Shown here piece after piece: positions 52,606 through 60,972 of a DNA stretch of 64,000 bases. Under the pieces are notes generated by a model that saw only the letters and a list, made by a program, of their open reading frames with translations, searched no databases and had not been told where the DNA came from. The position numbers and the translations under genes are program-made. Source of the DNA: Flaviflexus huanghaiensis (GTDB taxonomy: Bacteria > Actinomycetota > Actinomycetes > Actinomycetales > Actinomycetaceae); the NCBI RefSeq assembly GCF_014118685.1, contig NZ_JACFAK010000007.1:1-64000 (forward strand), in the 5' to 3' direction. The first letter of the stretch is position 1, and the number at the start of each line of letters is the position of its first letter.

Positions 52606-53409
52606 TCACGACTCATCGCCCCGCCCACGCGGAAGCGATACGAGCACTGCCGTCCCGCAGCCCTCCTCGGAGTCCACCATGATGGTGCCCCCGTGGGCTT
52701 CGACGATCTTCCGGGTGACCAGCATACCGATTCCACTTCCCGGCCTCCGGGAGGACCCCGTCGCGAACGGAGTAAAGAGCGATTCGAGATCCGCTTCGGA
52801 CATGCCCGCGCCGGTGTCTCCGACGGAGAGGAGTGCCCCGCCGTCCTCGGACGGGGTGATGCGCACGATGACAGCCACACCCTCGCCCGCATGGCGGATT
52901 GCGTTGTTTACGAGATTCCAGACGAGCTGGCGGATTAACTGGGGCTCCGTGTAGATGGGAACCAAGCCGCCGCGAGCATCGACACGGATCGGCACGGACG
53001 TGATCCTCCTCATTTCACGCGCAGCGTCATAGACGACACCACGCACGTCGACCAACTCGTATGTCTGAATCGAGGGATCATCCTCGAGCCGGACCTGGGA
53101 GATGAAGTTCTCGGCGATGTCGATCACCTGCTGAACGTTCTCGGTGATGGTCTCGACAAAGTCGACCTGTCGCTCATTGAGCGGGCCCGGGGTCTGTTCG
53201 GCCAACAGTTCAGCGGCACCGCGAACTAGTGCAAGAGGGGTGCGGATCTCGTGTGAGATGATCGCCGGGCGCTTCTGGCGCGCTTTAAGCTCCCGCGAGA
53301 GCGCCGCAATTTCGGCCCTCTGCCTCTTCCTCTGGGCAAGCAGGACGAGCACGGCGGATGATGTTGCGACGAGAAGCGTCATGGCGATGACGAGAAGGAC
53401 AACCACCAC
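52606..53409 (-). CDS. sensor histidine kinase with no input domain
   Basis: The 267-residue protein (GTG start) has a single membrane segment (about 3-25), then a HisKA helix pair with His53 in SHEIRTPLALV and an HATPase domain (NAIRHA for the N-box, DTGAGMS, GSGIGMLV). There is no extracellular or PAS sensory domain. Sensing is therefore probably delegated to a partner, such as the adjacent transporter or binding protein. Confidence 0.9.
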   Translation of the reverse strand: MVVVLLVIAMTLLVATSSAVLVLLAQRKRQRAEIAALSRELKARQKRPAIISHEIRTPLALVRGAAELLAEQTPGPLNERQVDFVETITENVQQVIDIAENFISQVRLEDDPSIQTYELVDVRGVVYDAAREMRRITSVPIRVDARGGLVPIYTEPQLIRQLVWNLVNNAIRHAGEGVAVIVRITPSEDGGALLSVGDTGAGMSEADLESLFTPFATGSSRRPGSGIGMLVTRKIVEAHGGTIMVDSEEGCGTAVLVSLPRGRGDES

Positions 53410-53437
53410 TGGATCTTCACACAGAAACCGCAGTGAG

Positions 53438-53932
53438 TCACCGCATGCTCGTTGCGCGGCGATGCAGTTCCTTCACCTCGGCGCTCAGCTCTGGGTCGGG
53501 CCCGGCGATGGGGACACCGGGGGCGACGGTGCTGATCGGAAGGGGCGCGACCGGCCCGGGAGGAACTCCCCACTCCCTGTTCCACGATATGAGCTGCTCT
53601 GTGCTGGCCGCATAGACGATGCGGCCGAGACCGACCCAGGCGTGGGCTGCCGCGCACATCGGGCAGTGCTCCCCAGAGGTGTAGACGGTCGATCGAGCGC
53701 GGGTCTCGGGTGTGAGGTGTTCGGCCGACCAGCGGGCGATCGCGAACTCTGGGTGACGAGTGTGGTCCCCGCTGGCGACACGGTTGCGGTCAGCAATCCG
53801 CTGGCGCCCGTTCGGGTCGACGAGAATCGAACCGAACGGCTCGTCACCGCAGTCGAGCGCACTGCGCGCAAGTTCCACGCACCGTCGCAGGTACTCCCGA
53901 TCTTCCTGTGTAATCTGTCCCGTCCCAGCCAT
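53438..53932 (-). CDS. cytidine/deoxycytidylate-deaminase-like nucleoside deaminase
   Basis: The 164-residue protein carries the CDA-fold zinc site: HPEFA (where most tRNA or guanine deaminases have HAE) and CPMCAAA (PCxxC-like). Residues 37-50 (FGSILVDPNGRQRI) also fit the family. Guanine or cytosine deamination is likely. The ATG at 53932 begins the family similarity. It stands alone between the two-component genes and a terminator. Confidence 0.82.
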   Translation of the reverse strand: MAGTGQITQEDREYLRRCVELARSALDCGDEPFGSILVDPNGRQRIADRNRVASGDHTRHPEFAIARWSAEHLTPETRARSTVYTSGEHCPMCAAAHAWVGLGRIVYAASTEQLISWNREWGVPPGPVAPLPISTVAPGVPIAGPDPELSAEVKELHRRATSMR

Positions 53933-53972
53933 AGCACTACTCAAGCACGTCGCGGGCTCGGCGGAAAGTGGA

Positions 53973-54011
53973 AGGTCCCCCTGCGGCAGAGGACAAACCG
54001 CAGGGGGACCT
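53973..54011. terminator. 14-bp perfect hairpin ending the hydroxyphenylacetate operon
   Basis: Arms 53973-53986 and 53998-54011 pair perfectly around an 11-base loop. It lies 77 bases beyond the hpaI stop codon and 40 bases before the deaminase start. Confidence 0.8.
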
Positions 54012-54087
54012 GGGGATGTGCGGCGGGAGGAGGTCCGCTCGCCATCCCGTGCCATGCCGACGTGAGCGCCCGTCGGCACGCGAGACA

Positions 54088-54900
54088 TCAGTAGGAGGAA
54101 CGCTCCGTCCCGGAACTGCCCTCGACGAAGGTGTGTGCGAGCGCTTCCGATTGCCGAGCAAGAATGGCGACGTCGGCTCCGACGAGGATGAAGTCGATGC
54201 CGTTATCGATGTAGCCCCGGGCGAGGATTGGATCGAAGGCGTTGATGCCAACCGGGATGCCGGCCTCACGCGCTGCCGCGATCGCACGGTGGATGTTCTC
54301 GACGACGTCGGGGTGGGCCTGCTGGCCGATGAGGCCTATGGAGGCTGCGAGGTCGGATGGCCCGATGAAGATCGCGTCCACCCCGGGAGTCCGGCAAATG
54401 TCGCGCGCATGGTCGACAGCCGTTGCGCTCTCTATCTGGACGGTGACGGAGACATGGTCGCTATTGGCTCTCTGCAGGTAGCCATCCACTCTGTTCCAAC
54501 GCGCGGCACGTGCGAGCGCGGAACCGACCCCCCGGACGCCCTCGGGCGGATACCTCGTTGCGGCAACAGCGTGCGCCGCCTGCTCCGGAGTGTCGACCAT
54601 GGGAATGAGCAGGTTCTGCGCGCCGAGGTCGAGGTACTGCTTGATAAGAACCGTGTCGGCTACGGGCACGCGAACGACCGGAGTGACCGGATACGCTGCA
54701 ACGGCCTGCAACTGCGCCTGGATGGAGGCGAGCGAGAGCGGCGAGTGCTCCCCGTCGATGAGGAGCCAATCAAGTCCGGATCCTGCACAAATCTCGGCGT
54801 TGATGGCACTGCCTGAGCTCACCCACATGCCGGCCAGGGTGCGGGACGAATCCCGCAGCACCTGACCGAATGTAGGCGGCAGGTTCACATGAACCGGCAT
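54088..54900 (-). CDS. hpaI: HpaI-type 4-hydroxy-2-oxo-heptane-1,7-dioate aldolase
   Basis: The 270-residue class II pyruvate aldolase has the catalytic His in IDGEHSP, the pyruvate-binding Arg in VVRVP, the metal Glu in VQIESATAV and Asp in FIGPSDLAAS. It splits 4-hydroxy-2-oxoheptanedioate into pyruvate and succinate semialdehyde. It is the last gene of the operon and overlaps hpaH by 16 bases. Confidence 0.92.
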   Translation of the reverse strand: MPVHVNLPPTFGQVLRDSSRTLAGMWVSSGSAINAEICAGSGLDWLLIDGEHSPLSLASIQAQLQAVAAYPVTPVVRVPVADTVLIKQYLDLGAQNLLIPMVDTPEQAAHAVAATRYPPEGVRGVGSALARAARWNRVDGYLQRANSDHVSVTVQIESATAVDHARDICRTPGVDAIFIGPSDLAASIGLIGQQAHPDVVENIHRAIAAAREAGIPVGINAFDPILARGYIDNGIDFILVGADVAILARQSEALAHTFVEGSSGTERSSY

Positions 54901-55670
54901 GAGATCGTCCCCGTCGGACCGTAGTCACATAGCACGCTGTCACCGCGATGGACCCACATCGGCCTCGTGAACGAGCCGGCGAGGATAATCTCCCCTGCCT
55001 CGAGCCTGGCTCCGTGCTGGGCGAACTTGTTCGCCAGCCAGGCCACCCCCGTGGCGGGGTGGTTGAGGATACCGGCGGCGACGCCGGTCTCCTCAATCGA
55101 CTCGTTCTTGTAGAGGAGTGCAGAAATCCACCGAAGGTCGACGGCGTCCGGGCTGACCGGGTTGCCGCCCAGCACCATCGCTCCGTAGGCAGCATTGTCA
55201 GAGATCGTGTCGATGATCGTGCGGCCCTCAAGCTCAATGTGGGAGTTGAGGATCTCGAGCGCCGGCACGACATACTCGGTTGCACGGAGCACGTCGAAGA
55301 TCGTGCAGTTGGGTCCCTCGAGTGCGTCTTTGAGGACGAACGCGAGCTCGACTTCGATGCGGACCTGGACGAAACGGTCATAGTCGATGACTGAACCGTT
55401 CTCGTACACCGTGTCGTCGAACATGACCCCATAGTCAGGTTCGGTGATTCCGGTGGCGGCCTGCATAGCCTTCGAGGTGAGGCCGATCTTGCGACCGATG
55501 AGCCTGCGTCCCGACGACATCTGCTGGTCACGCCATACGCCTTGGATGGCGTAGGCGTCCTCGACTGTCGCCTCGGGGTATCGGGCAGTGATCCGGCGGA
55601 CCGGTTCCTTCGTCCCATCTGCTTCGGCGAGTTCGGCAGCGATCGTCTCGATCACGTGTCTGTCTAACAT
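54885..55670 (-). CDS. hpaH: 2-oxo-hept-4-ene-1,7-dioate hydratase
   Basis: The 261-residue protein belongs to the FAH-like hydratase/decarboxylase family (HpaH/MhpD). Metal-binding and substrate motifs are seen in RVEVELAFVLKDALEGP and IDTISDNAAYGAMVLGG. It adds water to the dienoate produced after decarboxylation, giving the HpaI substrate. It begins 35 bases after the flavin hydroxylase. Confidence 0.9.
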   Translation of the reverse strand: MLDRHVIETIAAELAEADGTKEPVRRITARYPEATVEDAYAIQGVWRDQQMSSGRRLIGRKIGLTSKAMQAATGITEPDYGVMFDDTVYENGSVIDYDRFVQVRIEVELAFVLKDALEGPNCTIFDVLRATEYVVPALEILNSHIELEGRTIIDTISDNAAYGAMVLGGNPVSPDAVDLRWISALLYKNESIEETGVAAGILNHPATGVAWLANKFAQHGARLEAGEIILAGSFTRPMWVHRGDSVLCDYGPTGTISCRFM

Positions 55671-55705
55671 TGCATTCCTTTATCGCGGTGCCTGGCGGCC
55701 CGGCC

Positions 55706-57574
55706 CTAGCTGAGATCGAAGATCGGCTCGAAGAATCGCGCGAGCGAGTCCGTGTCCTCGAGGCCAACAATGTGAGCGACATACATGTCCGGACGGACAA
55801 CAATGACTGCGCCGTCTCGGGAGATCCCGCGCAGCTCGAAGATGTCCTCGTCGGGGATGACGCCATACACCTGGTTCCAGTCCTCCACGCGGTGCTTCCC
55901 ACATTCGGGACGGAAGGCTTGCGGCGCATCCGTCACATCGAACTCACGGTGCGGCTGCTGGTAGATGACCTTGACGTCGAACACCGAATCCGGGTCCTCT
56001 CCCGGCTTGGTGTGGCGAACGACCGGGGACGACGGGTCGTTGCCAAGCCAGTGGGCGAAGTCATCGACTCGCGAGTGCTCGGCCGGATGCGCCGCGTCGG
56101 CGAAGACGTAGATGCGCCACCTGCCGTCAGCGCGGTGCTGGTGGCCGATGTGATGGTCGTTTGCGTCAGCCCGGCGCACGGCGCGAGCTGACTTGAACCG
56201 CTTGCCGAGCGGGTACCCGGTCGCCAGCTCCTGCTTCGCATCGCTGGCAATGAGAAGGCCAGGCTGGTACTGGGTCATAAATCCGGCCGGGAACTCTGCG
56301 GTACGGACGTAGAACTCCTCGATCGCCTCACCGTCGTCGTTGCCGGCCATCCGACCCGACCATTCAAGGTCGAAGTCGATGAGATCCTGGGCGATCTTCT
56401 GACGCTCTTGCGTGTAGGTGCGCAGCAGTCCCTCCGACGAGTAGCCGCGCAGCACCTGTGCGAGTTTCCAACCGAGGTTGAACCCGTCCTGCATGGAGAC
56501 ATTCATCCCCTGGCCGGCCTTCGCCGAGTGCGTGTGGCACGCATCGCCAGCGATGAACACGTGCGGCATCTGATCGCTGCTCGGATCCTCGACTTCGTCG
56601 AAACGGTCGGTGACGCGGTGGCCGACCTCGTAGACGGACCACCACGCGACGTCCTGCACGTCGAACGTGTAGGGCGCCATGATCGCGTTGCCGCGGCGGA
56701 TGATTTCATCGAGCGGAGTCTTGCGAATGTCGTGGTTGTCGTCCTCCGGTACCTCGCCGAGGTCGACGTAGGTGCGGAACAGGTACCCACCTTCGCGCGG
56801 GATGTGAAGGATATTGCCCTTGGCGGAGTTGATGATCGACTTCAGGCGAATGTCTGGGAAGTCGGTCTTTGCGATAACGTCGGCGACGCCCCATGCGTGG
56901 TAGGAGATCTTCCCCTGATGGGTCGCACCGATGGCGTTGCGGACCTTCGAGTGGGCGCCGTCCGCTCCGAGGACGTACTTGGTGCGGACTTTCCGGATCT
57001 CCCCCTGATCTGGGCCGGACGTGGCGAGCAGCTCGACTTCGACAGGGTACTCGGAGTCGTCGATCGTGAGGCCGACAAACTCATACCCAAAGTTCACTCC
57101 CATGCGGGAAGGCTGACGAGCCATGAACTCTCGGAAGTAGTCAAGGACCCTGGCTTGGTTGACGATGATGTGTTCGAACTCGGAGATGTTGTACGGGTCA
57201 TCGTCGGTGATGGCGGTACGGATGATGTGGTCCGGGTTCTCCGGGTCTGGCTTCCAGAACGCGGTCTCCGTGATCCGGTACGCCTCATCGACGATCTCGT
57301 GGCGGAATCCGAATGCTTGGAACGTTTCGACGGAGCGGGCCTGGACGCCGTCAGCGTGGCCGAGTTCGAGGCGGTTCACGCGCCGCTCAACAATGTGGGC
57401 GCGGATCTCCGGGAACACGGAAAGCTGTGCCGCGGCGAGCATGCCGGCGGGCCCTGCTCCGACGATCAGCACATCCATTTCGTCCGGTAGTTCGGGGCTT
57501 CGGTTGATGCCGACACCGGCGGGTTGCCTGGTACGAGGGTCTTCCGACACGTAGCCGTGGTGGTGGAATTTCAT
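55706..57574 (-). CDS. class A FAD-dependent aromatic hydroxylase (phenol hydroxylase / 3-hydroxybenzoate 4-hydroxylase-like)
   Basis: The 622-residue flavoprotein has the FAD dinucleotide motif VLIVGAGPAGMLAAAQL (about 35-52), the second FAD/NADPH motif VLGADGAHSKVR (DG motif) and IAGDACHTHSAKAGQGMNVSMQD (GD motif). A thioredoxin-like C-terminal domain (about 445-622) matches the phenol 2-monooxygenase / MobA branch. In this operon it probably hydroxylates a hydroxyphenylacetate to homoprotocatechuate. By analogy with MobA, 3-hydroxyphenylacetate is the best guess. It would replace the two-component HpaBC enzyme, which is absent from the window. Confidence 0.85.
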   Translation of the reverse strand: MKFHHHGYVSEDPRTRQPAGVGINRSPELPDEMDVLIVGAGPAGMLAAAQLSVFPEIRAHIVERRVNRLELGHADGVQARSVETFQAFGFRHEIVDEAYRITETAFWKPDPENPDHIIRTAITDDDPYNISEFEHIIVNQARVLDYFREFMARQPSRMGVNFGYEFVGLTIDDSEYPVEVELLATSGPDQGEIRKVRTKYVLGADGAHSKVRNAIGATHQGKISYHAWGVADVIAKTDFPDIRLKSIINSAKGNILHIPREGGYLFRTYVDLGEVPEDDNHDIRKTPLDEIIRRGNAIMAPYTFDVQDVAWWSVYEVGHRVTDRFDEVEDPSSDQMPHVFIAGDACHTHSAKAGQGMNVSMQDGFNLGWKLAQVLRGYSSEGLLRTYTQERQKIAQDLIDFDLEWSGRMAGNDDGEAIEEFYVRTAEFPAGFMTQYQPGLLIASDAKQELATGYPLGKRFKSARAVRRADANDHHIGHQHRADGRWRIYVFADAAHPAEHSRVDDFAHWLGNDPSSPVVRHTKPGEDPDSVFDVKVIYQQPHREFDVTDAPQAFRPECGKHRVEDWNQVYGVIPDEDIFELRGISRDGAVIVVRPDMYVAHIVGLEDTDSLARFFEPIFDLS

Positions 57575-57620
57575 GGTTCATCCTTCATTTGCAGAGGTGG
57601 ATGAGGCCGCGTTCGGCTGG

Positions 57621-58286
57621 CTAGACGTCGTCTGCCAGAAGCGCTTCACGCATCGATGCCATCTTGTGGTTCCTCGCGTACAGCTCGATCTCCCCCGGGT
57701 CCGCGCCTATGCGGATGAGGTGGATAAGGTGGTCGTGCTGCTCGACGGAGAGTCGCGACCTGCTGGACGTGAACCTGAATGACGTTCTGCGAATGCGGTT
57801 GACCCGCTCGGCCTCGGTTGTCATGAGCGAATGCATGCGTTCGTTGGGGCATCGGAGGGACAGGGTGCTATGGAAGTGCCCGTTGAGCCTCCGGTACACA
57901 TTGGAGTCGAAGCTGGGCGCCTGCGTCATGAGCGCCATCTCCCTGTTGTAGGCTTCCGCCTCTTCCAGGTCCGCCTCCGTCAGATGCGGCGCCGACAGCG
58001 CTGTGACCGCTCCCTCGAGAACGGCAAGAACGCTCATCGACTCCGCGTAGCTCGTGGCATCCACCCTGGACACCTGAGCCCCGACGTTGTGTGTATATTC
58101 CACGAGCCCCTCGGCTTCCAGCCAGCGAATTGCTTCGCGAACTGGGACAGTCGACACTCCGAACTCCGCCGCGAGGGTGGAGAGCACCAGCCGGTAGCCA
58201 GGACTGTAGTACCCGTCGATGATGCGGGTACGAAGCGTGGCATAGACCTGGTCGGATTTTGATGTCGACGCTGCCGTTCTGGGCAT
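57621..58286 (-). CDS. GntR/FadR-family transcriptional regulator
   Basis: The 221-residue protein has a winged helix (about 12-75) with LAAEFGVSTVPVREAIRWLEAEGLV and a helical FCD effector domain (about 85-215) in which NGHFHSTL and EQHDHLI hold likely metal or ligand histidines. It lies inside the operon it should regulate, between the MFS transporter and the hydroxylase. Confidence 0.9.
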   Translation of the reverse strand: MPRTAASTSKSDQVYATLRTRIIDGYYSPGYRLVLSTLAAEFGVSTVPVREAIRWLEAEGLVEYTHNVGAQVSRVDATSYAESMSVLAVLEGAVTALSAPHLTEADLEEAEAYNREMALMTQAPSFDSNVYRRLNGHFHSTLSLRCPNERMHSLMTTEAERVNRIRRTSFRFTSSRSRLSVEQHDHLIHLIRIGADPGEIELYARNHKMASMREALLADDV

Positions 58287-58320
58287 GCTTTTACTTTCGT
58301 GAGGACCGAGTTCTGCTGAA

Positions 58321-58342
58321 GGACAGGCCCTGAGGCCTGCCC
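58321..58342 (-). terminator. short hairpin between the MFS and GntR genes
   Basis: Nine-base arms with one mismatch and a four-base loop. There is no T-run. It may only partly stop transcription, as the operon appears to continue. Confidence 0.45.
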
Positions 58343-58372
58343 CTCAGTTTAGAACACGGTGGTGGACGGGGT

Positions 58373-59785
58373 TCAGAAGCCGGCGCCGCGCTCAAAGGTG
58401 ACGGGGATAGCGTCCGTTTCGGCCGCGATCTCCTCGATCTTCCTGTTGAGCTCAGCATCTGCCTCGATGGAGAGCGGACGTCCGGTCATGTCCTTCATCG
58501 TGATCGTCGCGATGAAGGCGATGGTTGTCACTCCGAAGATGTAGGCCGCGACCGCCATCGACGTCCCGAAGTTCGCCTGGAGGGCGGTGGCGATAAGCGG
58601 TGCGAAGGCGCCGCCGAGGATCGCACCGATGGCGTTGGCCAGGCCAGCGCCGGAGTAGCGGATCTTCGCGGGGAAGGCCTCTGCGAACGTCGCAGCCTGC
58701 TGGCCGTAGGTCAGGCCGAGCGGGAACGACAGGACGATGAGGGCGATGCCGATGACGACATAGTTCTGGGTATCGACGAGGAGGAAGAACGGGAAGATCC
58801 ATAGGAGCTGCCAGCCGAAACCGATGAGGTACGTCTTCTTTCGGGTGATCTTGTCAGAGGCCCACGCGGCAAGAAGCGTCGTTCCAATCCAGGACGCGGA
58901 GGTCAACGAGATCAGGGTGAGGATGGTTTCCCGCTGCATGCCGAGGTCGTTGACCGTATAGGACAGGACATATCCGCCCGCGATCATGTAGCCAGCGACA
59001 CCGTTGCCCATGAAGATGAGGGCCATGCGGATGAGCGGGCGCCATGAGGTCCGGAACATTTCGACGATCGGTAGTCTCACCTGCTCATCGTTGTCGGCGA
59101 TCTCCTCCATGACCGGCGATTCGGACACACCGAGGCGGATGACGGTCCCGATGACGATGAGGACGATCGAGAAGAGGAACGGGATGCGCCAGCCCCACGA
59201 GAGGAACTGTGCCTCGGTGGTGAGGTTGTCGACGGCCCAGAGGGCGACGGTCGCCATGAGCATGCCGAGAGGAACACCTATTTGCGGGAAGCCGCCGAAC
59301 AGTCCGCGCTTGTGGGCAGGGGCGTGCTCCACCGCCATGAGCGCGGCTCCGCCCCATTCCCCGCCTGCCGCGAAGCCCTGTGCAATGCGGAGGACAAGGA
59401 GGAGGGCAGGGGCCCAGAAACCAATCTGTGCGTACGTCGGCAGGACACCGATGAGGAAGGTCGCGGCGCCCATGAGCATGAGAGTCGCAACCAGCATGGC
59501 CTTACGGCCGATTTTATCTCCGTAGTGTCCTGCCACCGCCGCACCGAGTGGACGGAAGAAGAACGAGATGCCGACAGTGGCGAAAGAAATAAGACGCCCC
59601 GCCAGTTCGCCCGAGCTCGCGACGAACGGATCGAAGAAGAGTGGGGCGAGGACGATCGCCGCCGCATTGGCGTAGATGAAGAAGTCGTACCACTCCACCG
59701 CCGTCCCTACAAGCGTGCCGATTGCGACCCTGCGGTCCTCCGGCCTTTTCTCATTGAGAACAATCTCGGGCTTCACCTGTTCCAT
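58373..59785 (-). CDS. MFS transporter of the metabolite:H+ symporter type
   Basis: The 470-residue protein has 12 membrane helices and the MHS-family start VGTAVEWYDFFIYANAAAIVLAPLFF, with RPLGAAVAGHYGDKIGRKAML between helices 2 and 3. Relatives are ShiA, ProP and aromatic-acid symporters. It overlaps the hpaD stop by one base and probably imports the hydroxyphenylacetate substrate. Confidence 0.9.
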   Translation of the reverse strand: MEQVKPEIVLNEKRPEDRRVAIGTLVGTAVEWYDFFIYANAAAIVLAPLFFDPFVASSGELAGRLISFATVGISFFFRPLGAAVAGHYGDKIGRKAMLVATLMLMGAATFLIGVLPTYAQIGFWAPALLLVLRIAQGFAAGGEWGGAALMAVEHAPAHKRGLFGGFPQIGVPLGMLMATVALWAVDNLTTEAQFLSWGWRIPFLFSIVLIVIGTVIRLGVSESPVMEEIADNDEQVRLPIVEMFRTSWRPLIRMALIFMGNGVAGYMIAGGYVLSYTVNDLGMQRETILTLISLTSASWIGTTLLAAWASDKITRKKTYLIGFGWQLLWIFPFFLLVDTQNYVVIGIALIVLSFPLGLTYGQQAATFAEAFPAKIRYSGAGLANAIGAILGGAFAPLIATALQANFGTSMAVAAYIFGVTTIAFIATITMKDMTGRPLSIEADAELNRKIEEIAAETDAIPVTFERGAGF

Positions 59786-60855
59786 CAGACCTGCTCACCC
59801 AGCTTAAATCCTTCGACGTTGTCGCCCTTGCGGGTGTACGAGAAACCGTCAGCTCCGATCGTGACATCGATTTCCTTCGCCTCCGTGCGCCGCTCAATGG
59901 GCTGCAGGTTCCCGTCAAGATCAAGAACCCGGGAGGCGTCCGTGTACCAGGACGGGACAACGGGGTTGCCCCACCAGTCGCGACGCTGATTGTCGTGAAC
60001 ATCCCATGTGACGGTCGGATTGTCCGGGTCACCCGTGTAGTAGTCCTGGGTGTAGATCTCCACGCGGTGACCGTCCGGGTCACGAAGGTAAAGGTAGAAG
60101 GCGTTGGAGACTCCGTGGCGGCCTGGGCCGCGCTCGATCCTGTCGGACTGGCGCAGCGCACCCAGTTTGTCGCAGATGTAGAGGATGTTGTGCTTCTCGT
60201 GCGTTGCGAACGCAACGTGGTGCATCGCAGGCCCGTTGCCACCGGTCAGCGCCGTGTCGTGGACGGTGGGCTTACGAGCAAACCATGCCGCGTACGTGAC
60301 ATCGTTATCATCGGCAATCTGCTCTGTCTTGCGGAAACCGAGGTCAGAGAGGTAGTCGGCGCCGTAGGGCACGTCCGGGTAAACCTGGTTGAAGTGGTCG
60401 AGCCTGACGAGGGCGCCAGCACCTTGAAGTTCGTATGCCCACGCGAGACGCTCGACGTGGTCGACCTCGTAGAAGAACTCGTAGGGGAAGCCGAGTGGAT
60501 CGACAACGCGCAGAGCGTTGCGGATGCCGTTCGTGAAGTCGCCGCGGCGCGTCTCGCAGCCAAGGGCCTGGTAGTACGCCTCAGCCTTGTCGACCTCCTC
60601 CTGGCTACGGACCCGGTAGGAAAACGCAGCGACCGCGGGGGTGTCACCCTTGCGGAGAACAAGGTTGTGGTGGATGAACTCCTCGAAAGACCGCAGGTAG
60701 ATCGCGTCATCGTCCTCTTCGGTCACGACAAGTCCAAGGATATCGACGTAGAACTCCCGCGATTTCGCGAGGTCGGTGACGACCAGTTCCATGTAGGCGC
60801 AGCGGAGGATATCCGGAGCGGGTACGTCAGGGCTGGCGAATGTCTTCTTCGACAT
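59785..60855 (-). CDS. hpaD: homoprotocatechuate 2,3-dioxygenase
   Basis: The 356-residue extradiol ring-cleavage enzyme has its metal ligands at His154, His213 and Glu266 and the acid-base His at 199. Each is one residue below the numbering of the well-studied Brevibacterium fuscum enzyme (155, 214, 267, 200). It opens 3,4-dihydroxyphenylacetate to 5-carboxymethyl-2-hydroxymuconate semialdehyde with Fe(II), or Mn(II) in some relatives. Confidence 0.95.
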   Translation of the reverse strand: MSKKTFASPDVPAPDILRCAYMELVVTDLAKSREFYVDILGLVVTEEDDDAIYLRSFEEFIHHNLVLRKGDTPAVAAFSYRVRSQEEVDKAEAYYQALGCETRRGDFTNGIRNALRVVDPLGFPYEFFYEVDHVERLAWAYELQGAGALVRLDHFNQVYPDVPYGADYLSDLGFRKTEQIADDNDVTYAAWFARKPTVHDTALTGGNGPAMHHVAFATHEKHNILYICDKLGALRQSDRIERGPGRHGVSNAFYLYLRDPDGHRVEIYTQDYYTGDPDNPTVTWDVHDNQRRDWWGNPVVPSWYTDASRVLDLDGNLQPIERRTEAKEIDVTIGADGFSYTRKGDNVEGFKLGEQV

Positions 60856-60972
60856 ATCAGTCTCCTTAATCTCTGCCCATGTCGGGCAAGCTTTCTCAGA
60901 TGTGAACGTGGTGCGGCGGGACGGTTCCCTCCGCGGTCGGGTCCGCGGCCAGCAGGCCGTGGAGCGGGATAC

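Noticed and set aside
56408-57490. 360-residue plus-strand open frame opposite the flavin hydroxylase
   Set aside because: Same reason: antisense shadow with no domain similarity.
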